Part shown: one piece after another, positions 1-7,994 of the stretch
How positions within the stretch are numbered: position 1 is the first letter of the stretch
Layout of the letters: each line of letters begins with the position of its first letter
DNA from: DASYYE01 sp035946955
GTDB taxonomy: Bacteria > Actinomycetota > Actinomycetes > Streptosporangiales > Streptosporangiaceae
Length of the DNA stretch: 40,499 nucleotides
Assembly (NCBI GenBank): GCA_035946955.1
Contig: DASYYE010000561.1
Location: 1 to 40,499 of the forward strand
Reading direction: 5' to 3'
Translations under genes and position numbers: made by a program
The notes under the pieces: model-generated
What the model saw: only the letters and a program-made list of their open reading frames with translations
Told to the model about the DNA's origin: nothing
Database searches by the model: none

Positions 1-1
1 C

Positions 2-478
2 CGTGGGGCACTGACCGCAGCGATGCTCGCCTACCAGGCGATCATCACGGTGGTCCAGTCCGCAGTGATCATCCTGCTCGGCTGGGCAATCGGCGCACAC
101 TTCCCTGGCGGCGCCGCGGGCATCGCCGTGCTCGTCGGCGCCGCTGCGCTGATCGCGCTGGCGATGTCCGGGCTGTCCAATGCGTTCGCGCTGCTGACCC
201 GGCAGCGCGAGGCACTGATCGGCGCCTCGACCACGCTGGTGATGCCCCTTACGTTCCTCTCCGGTGCGTTCCTGTCACTGCAGCTGGTGCCCGGCTGGAT
301 CGCGCACATCGCGCGGTACAACCCTGTCAACTGGGCCGCGGCGGCCGGGCGGGCCGCAGTGGAGGGCCACGCCGCCTGGGGCACGGTTGGCTCCTACGCC
401 GGCTTCCTGGTGCTGGGTGTCGCGCTGACGGCGGTGGCGGCCACGCGGGCGTTCCGTGCCTACCAGCGTTCGATGTAA
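2..478 (+). CDS. ABC-2 type transporter permease, C-terminal part (cut by window edge)
   Basis: The reading frame is open from base 2, so the gene starts upstream; an internal ATG at 23 is probably not the start. The visible part of about 158 residues is almost entirely hydrophobic, with roughly four membrane segments. It shows the features of drug-export permeases of the DrrB type: a G-A-L near the left edge, a segment with SGLSNAFALLTRQ, then a membrane segment with P-L-T-F-L-S-G-A-F and the periplasmic P-x-N-W-A-A-A-A-R. In the family this subunit forms the membrane channel driven by an ABC ATPase, here presumably encoded upstream of the window. Substrate is unknown. It ends about 105 bases before tetR, so it may be under the same or a neighbouring control. 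Confidence 0.85.
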   Translation, partial: RGALTAAMLAYQAIITVVQSAVIILLGWAIGAHFPGGAAGIAVLVGAAALIALAMSGLSNAFALLTRQREALIGASTTLVMPLTFLSGAFLSLQLVPGWIAHIARYNPVNWAAAAGRAAVEGHAAWGTVGSYAGFLVLGVALTAVAATRAFRAYQRSM

Positions 479-487
479 CTTGGGACT

Positions 488-576
488 TGCCCTGCCTATA
501 CGTTTGTATAGGATGTTGTTCCTGAACATAGGATGCAACGCCTTCGTATAGGCAGGGCACTCGCATAGACAGGGCA
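488..576 (+). promoter_or_regulatory. Operator region upstream of tetR: perfect palindrome plus repeated half-sites
   Basis: Bases 495-512 read CCTATACGTTTGTATAGG, a perfect 7-bp inverted repeat with a 4-bp spacer, the size and shape of a TetR-family operator. A longer 15-bp arm TGCCCTGCCTATACG (488-502) is repeated exactly inverted at 545-559. A third related copy follows in direct orientation at 562-576 with two mismatches to 545-559. The cluster ends 7 bases before the tetR start codon. Inference: the downstream TetR protein binds here and controls itself and the ABC genes behind it. Confidence 0.75.
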
Positions 577-583
577 GGGTGCA

Positions 584-1318
584 GTGGCGAGCCCGCTGGG
601 AGAACCAGACCGCGAAGATCTGACGGCGCGCGCCCGGATCAGGGACGCCGCACTGGCGCTGTTCGCCGACCGCGGTACCGAGGGGGCGTCGGTCCGCGAC
701 ATCGCGCACGCGGCGGGGGTGTCCGCCGGGCTGGTCCGGCACCACTTCGGGTCCAAAGAAGGGCTCCGCGACGCGTGCGACGCGTATGCGCTCAGCAGGC
801 TCATGCGTTTCAAGGAACAGGCGGTCCTCGGAGGCGAGCTGGCCAGTCCCGGGTTCCTGTCCACCGTCCAGCCCGAGGTGCTGGCCCTGTACCGCTACCT
901 GGCGCGCTCGATGATGGACGGCTCACCCTCGGCCCAGGCGATGTTCGACGAGATGGTCGAACTCGGCGAGCAGTGGATCACCCGCAACCACGCTGGCCAG
1001 TTCAGCGACCCGCGGTCCTATGCCGCGGTGCTCATCGCCATGGAGCTTGGGGCGCTCGCGATGAAGGACCAGTTGTCGCGGGCACTGGGCACCGACATCC
1101 TCAGCCCGCAGGGGCATCTGCGGCTGGCGAAGACGAAGATCGAGTTCTATTCGCAGCCGCTGCTCAGCGCTGACCTGGCCGCTCAGGCGCGAGCGGCCAT
1201 CGACCAGCTCACACCGACACCGGAGGCAGTTGGCGGCCATGACAGTGACAGCAATCCTCACACAGGGATTGACCAAGCGTTACGGCGCCGTCGAGGCGCT
1301 GCGGGACCTCGACTTTGA
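584..1318 (+). CDS. TetR/AcrR-family transcriptional regulator
   Basis: A 244-residue protein with a classical N-terminal TetR helix-turn-helix at about residues 14-60: R-I-R-D-A-A-L-A-L-F, then G-A-S-V-R-D-I-A, then G-V-S-A-G-L-V-R-H-H-F-G-S-K-E-G-L. The rest is a helical ligand-binding and dimerisation domain with no recognisable ligand signature. The start is GTG at 584 with a G-rich ribosome-binding stretch just upstream. The end overlaps the next gene, the ABC ATPase, by about 80 bases in another frame, and the last 25-30 residues look like a non-conserved tail created by that overlap. The palindromic operator directly upstream and the overlap with an exporter operon point to a local repressor of drug or metabolite export. 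The inducer is unknown. Confidence 0.9.
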   Translation: MASPLGEPDREDLTARARIRDAALALFADRGTEGASVRDIAHAAGVSAGLVRHHFGSKEGLRDACDAYALSRLMRFKEQAVLGGELASPGFLSTVQPEVLALYRYLARSMMDGSPSAQAMFDEMVELGEQWITRNHAGQFSDPRSYAAVLIAMELGALAMKDQLSRALGTDILSPQGHLRLAKTKIEFYSQPLLSADLAAQARAAIDQLTPTPEAVGGHDSDSNPHTGIDQALRRRRGAAGPRL

Positions 1319-2195
1319 GGTCGCCGAGGGTGAGGTGGTCGGCTACCTGGGCCCGAACGGGGCCGGGAAGACGACCACGATCCGGCTGCTGCTGGGCCTG
1401 ATACGGCCCACGTCAGGCAAGGCCGAGGTGTTCGGCCTCGACTGTCAGCGCCAAGCGGTCCAGGCCCACCAGCGGCTGGCCTACGTGGCAGGTGAGGCAA
1501 GCCTGTGGCCCTCGCTGACGGGCATGGAGACACTGCACCTGCTCGGCCGGGTGCAGGGGCGCCTGGACACCGCCTACCGCGACGAGCTGATCAGCCGGTT
1601 CGACCTGGACCCGAACAAGAAGGTGCGGGCCTACTCCAAGGGGAACCGCCAGAAACTCGCCCTCATCGCGGCCCTCATGTCCCGCGCCGACCTGCTCATG
1701 CTCGACGAGCCGACCAGCGGGCTCGACCCGCTCATGGAGCAGGCCTTCCGCACCTGTGTGCAGGAGGCGCGGGAGCGCGGCCAGACCGTGTTCCTGTCCT
1801 CCCACATCCTGAGCGAGGTGGAGGCCCTGTGCGACCGGGTGGGGATCCTGCGCGACGGAGTGCTGGTCGAGATGGGAACCCTGGCCGAGATGCGCCACCT
1901 GTCAGCGCTCACGGTGGAGGCCACCTTCGACGGGGCCGTCCCCGACCTGTCGGGGGTGCCAGGAATCAGCGGCGTCGAGGTCACCGGCCGGGTGATGCGC
2001 TGCCAGGTTCGCGGCAGCGTGCAGCCACTGCTCGAGGTACTGGCAGCCGCAGGTGTCCATGAGCTGCTGAGCCGGGAGCCATCACTGGAAGAGCTATTCC
2101 TCGCGCACTACGGGAAGCGGGAGAGCGACACGGCACCCGGGCCCGAAGCGGTGCCCGCGGCCCCGGCAGAGCAGGCGCAGTCCCATGCAGGCTGA
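1239..2195 (+). CDS. ABC transporter ATP-binding protein (antibiotic-export type)
   Basis: A protein of about 318 residues with a complete nucleotide-binding domain: Walker A G-P-N-G-A-G-K-T-T, a signature region Y-S-K-G-N-R-Q-K replacing LSGGQ (the SKGN variant is common in drug exporters of this type), Walker B L-L-M-L-D-E-P-T-S-G-L-D and the switch histidine in S-S-H. A C-terminal extension of about 80 residues follows, as in DrrA/NodI-like exporters. I chose ATG 1239 because GGAGG lies 12 bases before it; the in-frame TTG at 1230 is only three bases from that motif. It powers the permease encoded immediately downstream, with an 11-base overlap, and is probably co-transcribed with tetR. 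Confidence 0.92.
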   Translation: MTVTAILTQGLTKRYGAVEALRDLDFEVAEGEVVGYLGPNGAGKTTTIRLLLGLIRPTSGKAEVFGLDCQRQAVQAHQRLAYVAGEASLWPSLTGMETLHLLGRVQGRLDTAYRDELISRFDLDPNKKVRAYSKGNRQKLALIAALMSRADLLMLDEPTSGLDPLMEQAFRTCVQEARERGQTVFLSSHILSEVEALCDRVGILRDGVLVEMGTLAEMRHLSALTVEATFDGAVPDLSGVPGISGVEVTGRVMRCQVRGSVQPLLEVLAAAGVHELLSREPSLEELFLAHYGKRESDTAPGPEAVPAAPAEQAQSHAG

Positions 2196-3834
2196 ACTCG
2201 CCGCGCGCGTCCCCATGTCCGCGGGCCGCTACCCGGGTGCGGTGGTGGCCGTCACCACGGCGCGCCGGGCCACCCGCTCAGGGGCGTTGTGGGGCTACAT
2301 CTTCGGCGCCACGGTCGCGTCATCGGCGTGGAGTTTCGCTACGGCCTACAAGACGGTCCTGGAACGGTCGCGCCTGGCCGTGCTGTTCGCCCACAACACC
2401 GGGCTAGCGGCGATCAATGGGCCTGCACGCGACATCCAGACAGTCCCCGGCTACACCGTGTGGAAGAGCTTCATGTTCCTGGCCATTGTCGGTGGCGTCT
2501 GGGGGCTGCTGACCGGGACCAAGCTGCTGCGCGGTGAGGAGGACGCCGGACGCTGGGAACTCCTGCTGACCGGGCAGACGACCAGGCGGGGCGCGGCTGG
2601 CCAGGCGCTCGCCGGGCTCGGCGCGGGCCTGGCCGTCCTGTGGCTGCTGGCATCGGTGATCACGGTCGTGGTGGGCCGGCTCCCCAAGGTCGGCCTCGCA
2701 CCCGGCCCGTCGCTGTTCTTCGTGCTAACCCTGGTCACACCGGCCGCCGTGTTCCTCGCTGCCGGGGCGCTCGCCAGTCAACTGGCCGCCACCCGCCGCC
2801 AGGCGGCTGGCTATGCGGGGGCGGCGCTGGGTGCCTGCTACGCACTGCGGATGATCGCGGACTCAGGGACCGGCCTGGCGTGGCTGCGCTGGGTGACGCC
2901 GCTCGGGTGGGCCGAGGAACTCCAGCCGTTCACCGCCCCCCACCCGTGGGCACTGGCGCCGATCGTGGGGCTGGTCGCCGTGCTGTGCGGCTTGACGGTG
3001 TACCTGGCAGGCAGGCGTGACCTGGGGGCAAGCATCCTGCCCGACCGGGCGACTGCGAAGCCGCGCACCTGGTTGCTGTCGGGCCCGGTAGGGCTGGCCA
3101 TGCGGCTGACACGCCCCGCCGTCCTGGGGTGGGCCGTGGCGATCAGCGCTTGGGCACTGGTGCTGGGTTCCATCGCCAAACAGGGCGGCAGCGTGATGAC
3201 GGCCTCATCGAGCTTCGAGCACTTCATCTCGCGGGTGGCCGCACCCGGTAACGGCGCGAGCGTCTACCTCGGGTTCACGTTCCTGACGGTCGCCTGGCTC
3301 GTCGCCTTCATCGCGGCCAGCCAGGTCAGTGCCGTCCGGGGCGAGGAGGCCGAGGGATACCTGGAGCACCTCCTGGTCAGGCCGGTCTCCCGGTGGTCGT
3401 GGCTGGCCGGGCGGGCCGGGCTCGCCCTCGTGGTGCTGGTGGTGAGCGGCCTGCTGGCAGGGCTGTTCACCTGGTTCGGCGCGCTCAGCGACAACGCAGG
3501 GGTAGGGCTGGCGAGCATACTCGGCGCGGGACTCAACGTGGTGGCACCAGCGGTGTGCGTTCTCGGCGTGGGTGTGCTCGCGTTCGGGGTGTGGCCGCGG
3601 GCCACCACCGTAGTCACCTATGGCCTGCTGACGTGGTCGCTGCTGATCCAGCTCGTGGGCGGGTTCTTCAGTTCCGACCACTGGCTGCTCGACACGTCGG
3701 TGTTCCACCACATGACGGCGGCTCCCGCGGTCAGCCCGGACTGGACCAGCGCTGGCGCGCTGGTTGCGGTCGGCGTGGCAGCGGCACTAGCCGGCGGCGT
3801 GGCTTTCGGCCGCCGCGACCTCGCGGGAGCCTGA
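2185..3834 (+). CDS. ABC transporter permease, polyketide-antibiotic exporter type
   Basis: A 549-residue integral membrane protein with about twelve hydrophobic segments in two similar halves. Each half has a cytoplasmic E-E/E-G motif: R-G-E-E-D-A-G-R-W-E-L-L-L-T-G near residue 115 and R-G-E-E-A-E-G-Y-L-E-H-L-L-V-R-P-V-S-R near 390. This duplicated arrangement is typical of single-chain permeases annotated as exporters of polyketide or polyether antibiotics. The gene overlaps the ATPase by 11 bases, which suggests translational coupling. Its 3' end runs 48 bases into the convergent histone-like gene on the other strand. Substrate cannot be read from the sequence. Confidence 0.9.
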   Translation: MQAELAARVPMSAGRYPGAVVAVTTARRATRSGALWGYIFGATVASSAWSFATAYKTVLERSRLAVLFAHNTGLAAINGPARDIQTVPGYTVWKSFMFLAIVGGVWGLLTGTKLLRGEEDAGRWELLLTGQTTRRGAAGQALAGLGAGLAVLWLLASVITVVVGRLPKVGLAPGPSLFFVLTLVTPAAVFLAAGALASQLAATRRQAAGYAGAALGACYALRMIADSGTGLAWLRWVTPLGWAEELQPFTAPHPWALAPIVGLVAVLCGLTVYLAGRRDLGASILPDRATAKPRTWLLSGPVGLAMRLTRPAVLGWAVAISAWALVLGSIAKQGGSVMTASSSFEHFISRVAAPGNGASVYLGFTFLTVAWLVAFIAASQVSAVRGEEAEGYLEHLLVRPVSRWSWLAGRAGLALVVLVVSGLLAGLFTWFGALSDNAGVGLASILGAGLNVVAPAVCVLGVGVLAFGVWPRATTVVTYGLLTWSLLIQLVGGFFSSDHWLLDTSVFHHMTAAPAVSPDWTSAGALVAVGVAAALAGGVAFGRRDLAGA

Positions 3835-4692
3835 GCGGACCGACTCGGGGTGGTTGTCCGGCCCAGGCCCCGCCAGGGGGGCTGTTGGACGCGCCGCTGG
3901 CTGCGCGGGCACCGGGCGGAGGGTGGCCGGGGTCTTGGTGATGCCCTTCGGCTCTGCCGAGGCCGCGGACTTCGCGATGGCGCGGGGCCTGGCTGCCGAC
4001 TTGGCCCTGCTGGTGCCAGCCTCGGTCCGCGAACTGCCAGCCTTGGGCCGCGAGGTGCCCGCCTCGGTCCGCGAGGTGGTGGCCTTGGGCCGGCTCGCAG
4101 TCGCTCTGGACTTGGTGGTGCCTGCCGCAGGACGTGAGCTGGCGGCGCGCGTGGTCCTGCCCGGTGACTTCGATGGTGCCTTCGCCTGGGCCGTCCCGGT
4201 GCCTGGCCCCGCACTGGAAACCGTCACGGCCGGCTTCACCGCGGACATGCTCTTGGCCGCGGCGGCCAGCGCCTTGGATGCGGCGGCCAGCGCCTTGGAT
4301 GCGGCGGTCATGGCCTTGGCGGCGTTCATGGCCGCAAGCGCACCGGACATGGTCTTGGCTGAGGTCGTGGCCTTGGTGGCTGCTGTCGTCATCTTGGTGG
4401 CGGCTGAAGTGACCTTGGCCGCCGCGGAGGAGACCGTCCGCGCCGCAGCCGTTGCGCCCGCACCTGACGCAGCCGTTGGCCTGGTCGCCTTGGCGGCGGT
4501 GGTCCTGGCGCTGCTGGTCCGTGCGCTCGCAGCGCGGCTCGTGGCGGCAGTGCGGCTCTTGGTGGCCGTACCTGCGCTGGACTTCGGTTTGTCGGCCGTG
4601 CGTGCAGTCGGTTTGGTGCCCCCAGACTTGGCACGGGCACCACCAGTCGTACCCTGGCGGGCGGGGCGGCGGGTCGTGGTTTGCACAGGCAT
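3787..4692 (-). CDS. Histone H1-like Lys/Ala/Ser/Thr-rich basic protein
   Basis: A 301-residue low-complexity protein built of A, K, S, T, P and R, with many S/T-K-A-A and S-R-P/T-K/E-A-G units. There is a run of near-identical K-A-L-A-A-A-S units around residues 128-145, encoded by a 21-base tandem duplication near 4270-4310. No folded domain is evident. Such composition is typical of eukaryote-like H1 tails and of the C-terminal tails of actinobacterial nucleoid proteins, so DNA binding or nucleoid compaction is the best guess. The minus-strand frame is preferred over the equally long plus-strand frame because GGGGGAG lies six bases before its ATG at 4692. The hydrophobic plus-strand reading has no such site. 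The gene converges with, and overlaps, the ABC permease. Confidence 0.65.
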   Translation of the reverse strand: MPVQTTTRRPARQGTTGGARAKSGGTKPTARTADKPKSSAGTATKSRTAATSRAASARTSSARTTAAKATRPTAASGAGATAAARTVSSAAAKVTSAATKMTTAATKATTSAKTMSGALAAMNAAKAMTAASKALAAASKALAAAAKSMSAVKPAVTVSSAGPGTGTAQAKAPSKSPGRTTRAASSRPAAGTTKSRATASRPKATTSRTEAGTSRPKAGSSRTEAGTSRAKSAARPRAIAKSAASAEPKGITKTPATLRPVPAQPAARPTAPLAGPGPDNHPESVRSGSREVAAAESHAAG

Positions 4693-5036
4693 TGATCTCC
4701 CCCGTAGTGATCAATTAATGGGAGACCTATTCCACGATGGGCAACCCCTTACACCAGCAGCTGACCGGGAAGATTCAAGATGACGTTCGGTGTGGTCCGC
4801 TGAATGCACGCATTGCGACATAGAAGGCACAAGGCCGCCGTGGCCAGTACCTGCGCAGGGCATCCGCAGTATCCGCCCGTCACTGGGTCCGCAGGCGAAA
4901 GCGCATCTCGGCCCACCCAAACATGCCCTCGACCGACTGAACACGGACGAACCCGGACGGGGGGCCACGCCAGCGCAGACCGGGAATAAGCCGGCCCTGT
5001 GCGCAGTCCGCTCGTGCGGCAGCCCACTATAGGAGA
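4693..5036. other. Divergent intergenic region between histone-like gene and arfB
   Basis: This 344-base stretch should carry both divergent promoters. Immediately before the arfB ATG lies CACTAT (5025-5030), a -10-like hexamer whose end is six bases from the ATG. The only Shine-Dalgarno candidate, AGGAG (5031-5035), is just one base from the ATG. Together these suggest a leaderless transcript. No convincing gene, repeat or RNA was seen in the rest. Confidence 0.45.
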
Positions 5037-5459
5037 ATGGCCGATCCGATTTGGGTCCGTGGTGCCCTCATACCGCCTGAAGAACTGTCCTGGCGCTTCT
5101 CAAGGTCCTCTGGCCCGGGCGGGCAGTCCGTGAACACCACTGACAGCCGCGTCGAACTCTCCTACGACCTGGCTGGCTCCACCGTGCTGGGACCGGTGCT
5201 CAAGGAACGGGCGCTGCGCGCATTGGCTGACCGGCTGGTCAATGGCGTCATAACGGTGAGCGGGTCCGAGCACCGCTCCCAGTTGCGCAACCGGGAAGCG
5301 GCGCTGCGGCGCCTGACCGCACTGCTGACCGCGGCGACAGCCCCGCCGCCCGCCCGGCGGCGCCCCACGAAGCCAACCCGGGGGGCCACGGAACGCCGGC
5401 TGGCCGCCAAGCGCCGCCGCTCCGAGGTAAAGCGACTGCGTCAGGACGGCGCAGAGTGA
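5037..5459 (+). CDS. arfB: Alternative ribosome-rescue factor / peptidyl-tRNA hydrolase ArfB
   Basis: A 140-residue protein with a release-factor-like catalytic domain. The motif S-R-S-S-G-P-G-G-Q-S-V-N (GGQ at residues 28-30) is the peptidyl-tRNA hydrolysis signature of the ArfB/YaeJ/ICT1 family. A lysine/arginine-rich C-terminal tail from about residue 108 (A-R-R-R-P-T-K-P-T-R ... A-K-R-R-R-S-E-V-K-R-L-R) matches the tail that enters the empty mRNA channel of stalled ribosomes. Length and order are normal for the family. It hydrolyses peptidyl-tRNA on non-stop ribosomes in the cytoplasm. The ribosome-binding site is abnormally close to the ATG, so initiation may be leaderless. It is followed by mscL in the same direction after about 100 bases. 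Confidence 0.93.
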   Translation: MADPIWVRGALIPPEELSWRFSRSSGPGGQSVNTTDSRVELSYDLAGSTVLGPVLKERALRALADRLVNGVITVSGSEHRSQLRNREAALRRLTALLTAATAPPPARRRPTKPTRGATERRLAAKRRRSEVKRLRQDGAE

Positions 5460-5563
5460 CACTGGGCACGTTCCGGGTGACCTGGTCGTGACCACACACC
5501 GGTGTCGATAGCGTGAAGTGAGTGCGGGAGATACCCGGAAGCAACCGAAGCTGAGAGCAGGAG

Positions 5564-6076
5564 ATGCACGGCTTCAGGAAGTTCGTGCTGCGGGGCACGC
5601 TGGTCGACCTCGCGGTCGCGGTGGTGGTTGGTGTCGCGTTCAACGCGGCGGTGCACGCGCTCATCCAAGACCTGGTTACCCCTCTCATCGCCGCGGTAGG
5701 CGGGCAGCCCAACTTCGCGGGGCTGTCATTCCGATTCCACAACTCCACGTTCCACTACGGCGACTTCATCAATTCCATGCTTTCGTTCCTCGTGCTCGCG
5801 GCCACCGTGTACTACCTGGTCGTGCTGCCCACCGACCACCTGGCCGCGATATCAGAGAGCCGCGAGGAAGCCCTGTACCGCTCGTGCCCCGAGTGCCTGG
5901 GCACTATCCCGGTCGCCGCCAAGCGCTGCATGTTCTGCACCTCTGAGGTGCCTCCCGCGCCAGTCCCCGAACAACACCCAGCCCCTGCCGCCGGCACCAT
6001 CCTCCGCGACCGGCTCCGCGACCTGGGTACGAGAACCCCCGGCCCCTGGGGCGGCCCTGCTGACCCTGACTCGTGA
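5564..6076 (+). CDS. mscL: Large-conductance mechanosensitive channel MscL with C-terminal zinc ribbon
   Basis: A 170-residue protein. Residues 1-37 are the MscL amphipathic N-terminus and first membrane helix: G-F-R-K-F-V-L-R-G, then V-D-L-A-V-A-V-V-V-G-V-A-F, then L-V-T-P-L-I. The second membrane helix is around residues 65-90 (F-I-N-S-M-L-S-F-L-V-L-A). After it comes a four-cysteine zinc ribbon, C-P-E-C then 12 residues later C-M-F-C, seen in many actinobacterial MscL proteins but not in the E. coli form. A Pro/Ala-rich tail ends the protein. The homopentameric channel opens on membrane tension during osmotic downshock. AGGAG directly abuts the ATG at 5564, an unusually short spacing. Confidence 0.94.
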   Translation: MHGFRKFVLRGTLVDLAVAVVVGVAFNAAVHALIQDLVTPLIAAVGGQPNFAGLSFRFHNSTFHYGDFINSMLSFLVLAATVYYLVVLPTDHLAAISESREEALYRSCPECLGTIPVAAKRCMFCTSEVPPAPVPEQHPAPAAGTILRDRLRDLGTRTPGPWGGPADPDS

Positions 6077-6163
6077 CGAGGTGTCCGGTCAGGCGAATGC
6101 CGGCCGGGACGCGGCGGGGTAGAGGGGGCGTTATCGGTGGTTCGGTGGGGTGTCGGGGGCGAT

Positions 6164-6191
6164 GGTGGTGCTGCGGCGGTGGTGCTGCGGC
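6164..6191. repeat. Perfect 14-bp tandem duplication
   Basis: The unit GGTGGTGCTGCGGC occurs twice without interruption (6164-6177 and 6178-6191). It sits directly at the 3' end of the DNA polymerase gene, in the space where mscL and that gene converge. It is probably a slippage product. No terminator-like stem is evident in this gap. Confidence 0.8.
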
Positions 6192-6193
6192 GG

Positions 6194-7915
6194 CTACTTG
6201 GCGTCGGCGTAGGTGGGGACCACGGCCGTGGTCACTGGGAACCTCACGGGGGTGTGGCCGAAGACCAGGCGACCGGCCTCATCGGCCGCTTCTTGGACCG
6301 CTGCTACGGCCGCTTCCGCCTGTGACGAGGGACAGTGGACGACGACCTCGTCGTGCTGGAAGAACACCAGGTGGGCACGATCGGGGTTGTTGGGCACATC
6401 ACCTGTGTCAGGTACCTCCAGGGTTGCCAGGCGGGTGCGCAGCAGCGCGAGCAGCACAGCCGCCCAATCGGCCGCACTGGCCTGCACCACGAAGTTGCGG
6501 GTGAACCGGCCCCGCGCCCGCAGCGACAAGCCTGCGCGCCGGTCTCCAGTCGCCGGGTCGTCCGCCACCGCGGTCAGGCCGCGCCAGGCCTGGGACGGCG
6601 GTGGGCACGTCCGGCCGAGCCGGGAGCGGACGACCCGGCCTTCCTCGCCAGCGCGTGCCGCCTCTTCGACATAGCGGGCCGCGTCCGGGAACCTGCTCTG
6701 CAGTACGGCCAGCAACTGCCTGGCCTCACCGGCCGCCCCACCGTACATGGCGGAGAGCAGGGCGATCTTCACTTTGGCGCGGTCCCCGCCGAACATCCCT
6801 GCCAGCGCCTCATACAGGTCGCCGGTGCCAGCGGCCACGGCGAGTGCGCTGTCGCCGGACAGCGCTGCGAGCACGCGCGGCTCGAGTTGCGCGGCGTCGG
6901 CCACTACGAGCACCCAGCCGGGGTCGGCCACGACTGCCCTGCGCAGCACCCGGGGGATCTGCAGCGCGCCGCCGCCACGGCTGGCCCAGCGTCCGGAAAC
7001 GACGCCCGCGACCACGTACTCAGGCCGGAACCGCCCGTCGCTGACCCATTCCTCCAGCCACGTCCAGCCATTCGCAGTGTGCAGCCGGGCGAGTTCCTTG
7101 TACTCGAGCAGCAGCGGGGCGGCCGGGTGACCGCACTCCCGCAACACCGCGGACCGGGTGGACGGCACCCGCACGCCATCGGCCGCGAGCGCCCGGCTCA
7201 CCTGGGCAGGTGAGTCCGGGTTCACCGGACGGCCACCGAACGCCTCCGAGATCGCAGCCGCCAGGCTGGCGAGCCGGGGTGGGCGCATCCCAGGGGCGGG
7301 TCTGATGCCCAGCAGGGCGGTCAGCAGGTCCGTATGCACATCGGCCCGCCAGGGCAGCCCGTGGTGGCTCATTTCCGCGGCGGCGAGGCTGCCCGCCGAG
7401 TCAGCGGCGGCGAGCAGCGTGAACCGGTCCGGGTGCTCGTCGGCCGTGATCCGCCGCTGCTGGTCGGCGTGGACTTCGATGACGGCCGCCAGCGCCGCCT
7501 CGGGTGTGGGGAACACTGGGTCGGCGGGCTCGAACAGCACGGCCTGCTGCTGGGCTGCCTGCTGTCCTGGCCGGCTGGCAGGCGCCGCGAGGCCGTGCAG
7601 CCGGGCCCATGCCCCCGCGAGCGACGCGGGCTCTTTCATGCGGCCTTCCCGGCCAAGCAGCAGCGCCTCTAGCAGGGCCACGTCGTAGCAGCGCGCCACC
7701 TCGACGCCGGCGCGCAACAACGCAGGGTAGACACTGGCCGTCGTGGGCCAGACCCAGCGCACACCATCGGGCTGACCGCTGGCTGCCCGCTCCAGCGCGG
7801 CCACGGCCGCAGGGACACTGTCATGCGTGACGGCCTGCCCCAGCGCGGCACCATCACTGGCCAGCTCGGCTGTCCAGCAACGGCCGCCTGGTCCAGGCAC
7901 CATCGCGACCCGCAC
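6194..7915 (-). CDS. Family-A DNA polymerase, actinobacterial 'bifunctional 3'-5' exonuclease/DNA polymerase' type
   Basis: A 573-residue protein, much shorter than PolA. The polymerase half is recognisable. Motif A is V-V-A-D-A-A-Q-L-E-P-R-V-L-A-A-L-S-G-D at about residue 340, compared with DYSQIELR in PolA. The O-helix equivalent is D-R-A-K-V-K-I-A-L-L-S-A-M-Y-G-G near 385, and motif C is F-F-Q-H-D-E-V-V near 525. So the two metal-binding aspartates, the O-helix lysine and its tyrosine are present. The N-terminal 200 residues occupy the place of the exonuclease domain, but I see no clear DxE or DEDD residues, so exonuclease activity is doubtful. The likely role is repair or specialised synthesis. 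The start GTG at 7915 has no obvious ribosome-binding site; ATG 7903 is an alternative. It lies 79 bases after the low-complexity gene on the same strand. Confidence 0.85.
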   Translation of the reverse strand: MRVAMVPGPGGRCWTAELASDGAALGQAVTHDSVPAAVAALERAASGQPDGVRWVWPTTASVYPALLRAGVEVARCYDVALLEALLLGREGRMKEPASLAGAWARLHGLAAPASRPGQQAAQQQAVLFEPADPVFPTPEAALAAVIEVHADQQRRITADEHPDRFTLLAAADSAGSLAAAEMSHHGLPWRADVHTDLLTALLGIRPAPGMRPPRLASLAAAISEAFGGRPVNPDSPAQVSRALAADGVRVPSTRSAVLRECGHPAAPLLLEYKELARLHTANGWTWLEEWVSDGRFRPEYVVAGVVSGRWASRGGGALQIPRVLRRAVVADPGWVLVVADAAQLEPRVLAALSGDSALAVAAGTGDLYEALAGMFGGDRAKVKIALLSAMYGGAAGEARQLLAVLQSRFPDAARYVEEAARAGEEGRVVRSRLGRTCPPPSQAWRGLTAVADDPATGDRRAGLSLRARGRFTRNFVVQASAADWAAVLLALLRTRLATLEVPDTGDVPNNPDRAHLVFFQHDEVVVHCPSSQAEAAVAAVQEAADEAGRLVFGHTPVRFPVTTAVVPTYADAK

Positions 7916-7994
7916 GAATCAGATTGTGCGCCCTGGCCACGTCATTCCCAGGCCCCGGTCCCGCCGGAACCCAGCAGGCCTGCCGGGCCAGCGG

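Noticed and set aside
3854..4783. Long plus-strand open frame over the histone-like gene (hydrophobic Ala/Val/Leu-rich product)
   Set aside because: No ribosome-binding site. The opposite frame has a strong one and a biologically recognisable composition; the hydrophobic reading is the expected mirror of Lys/Ala/Thr codons.
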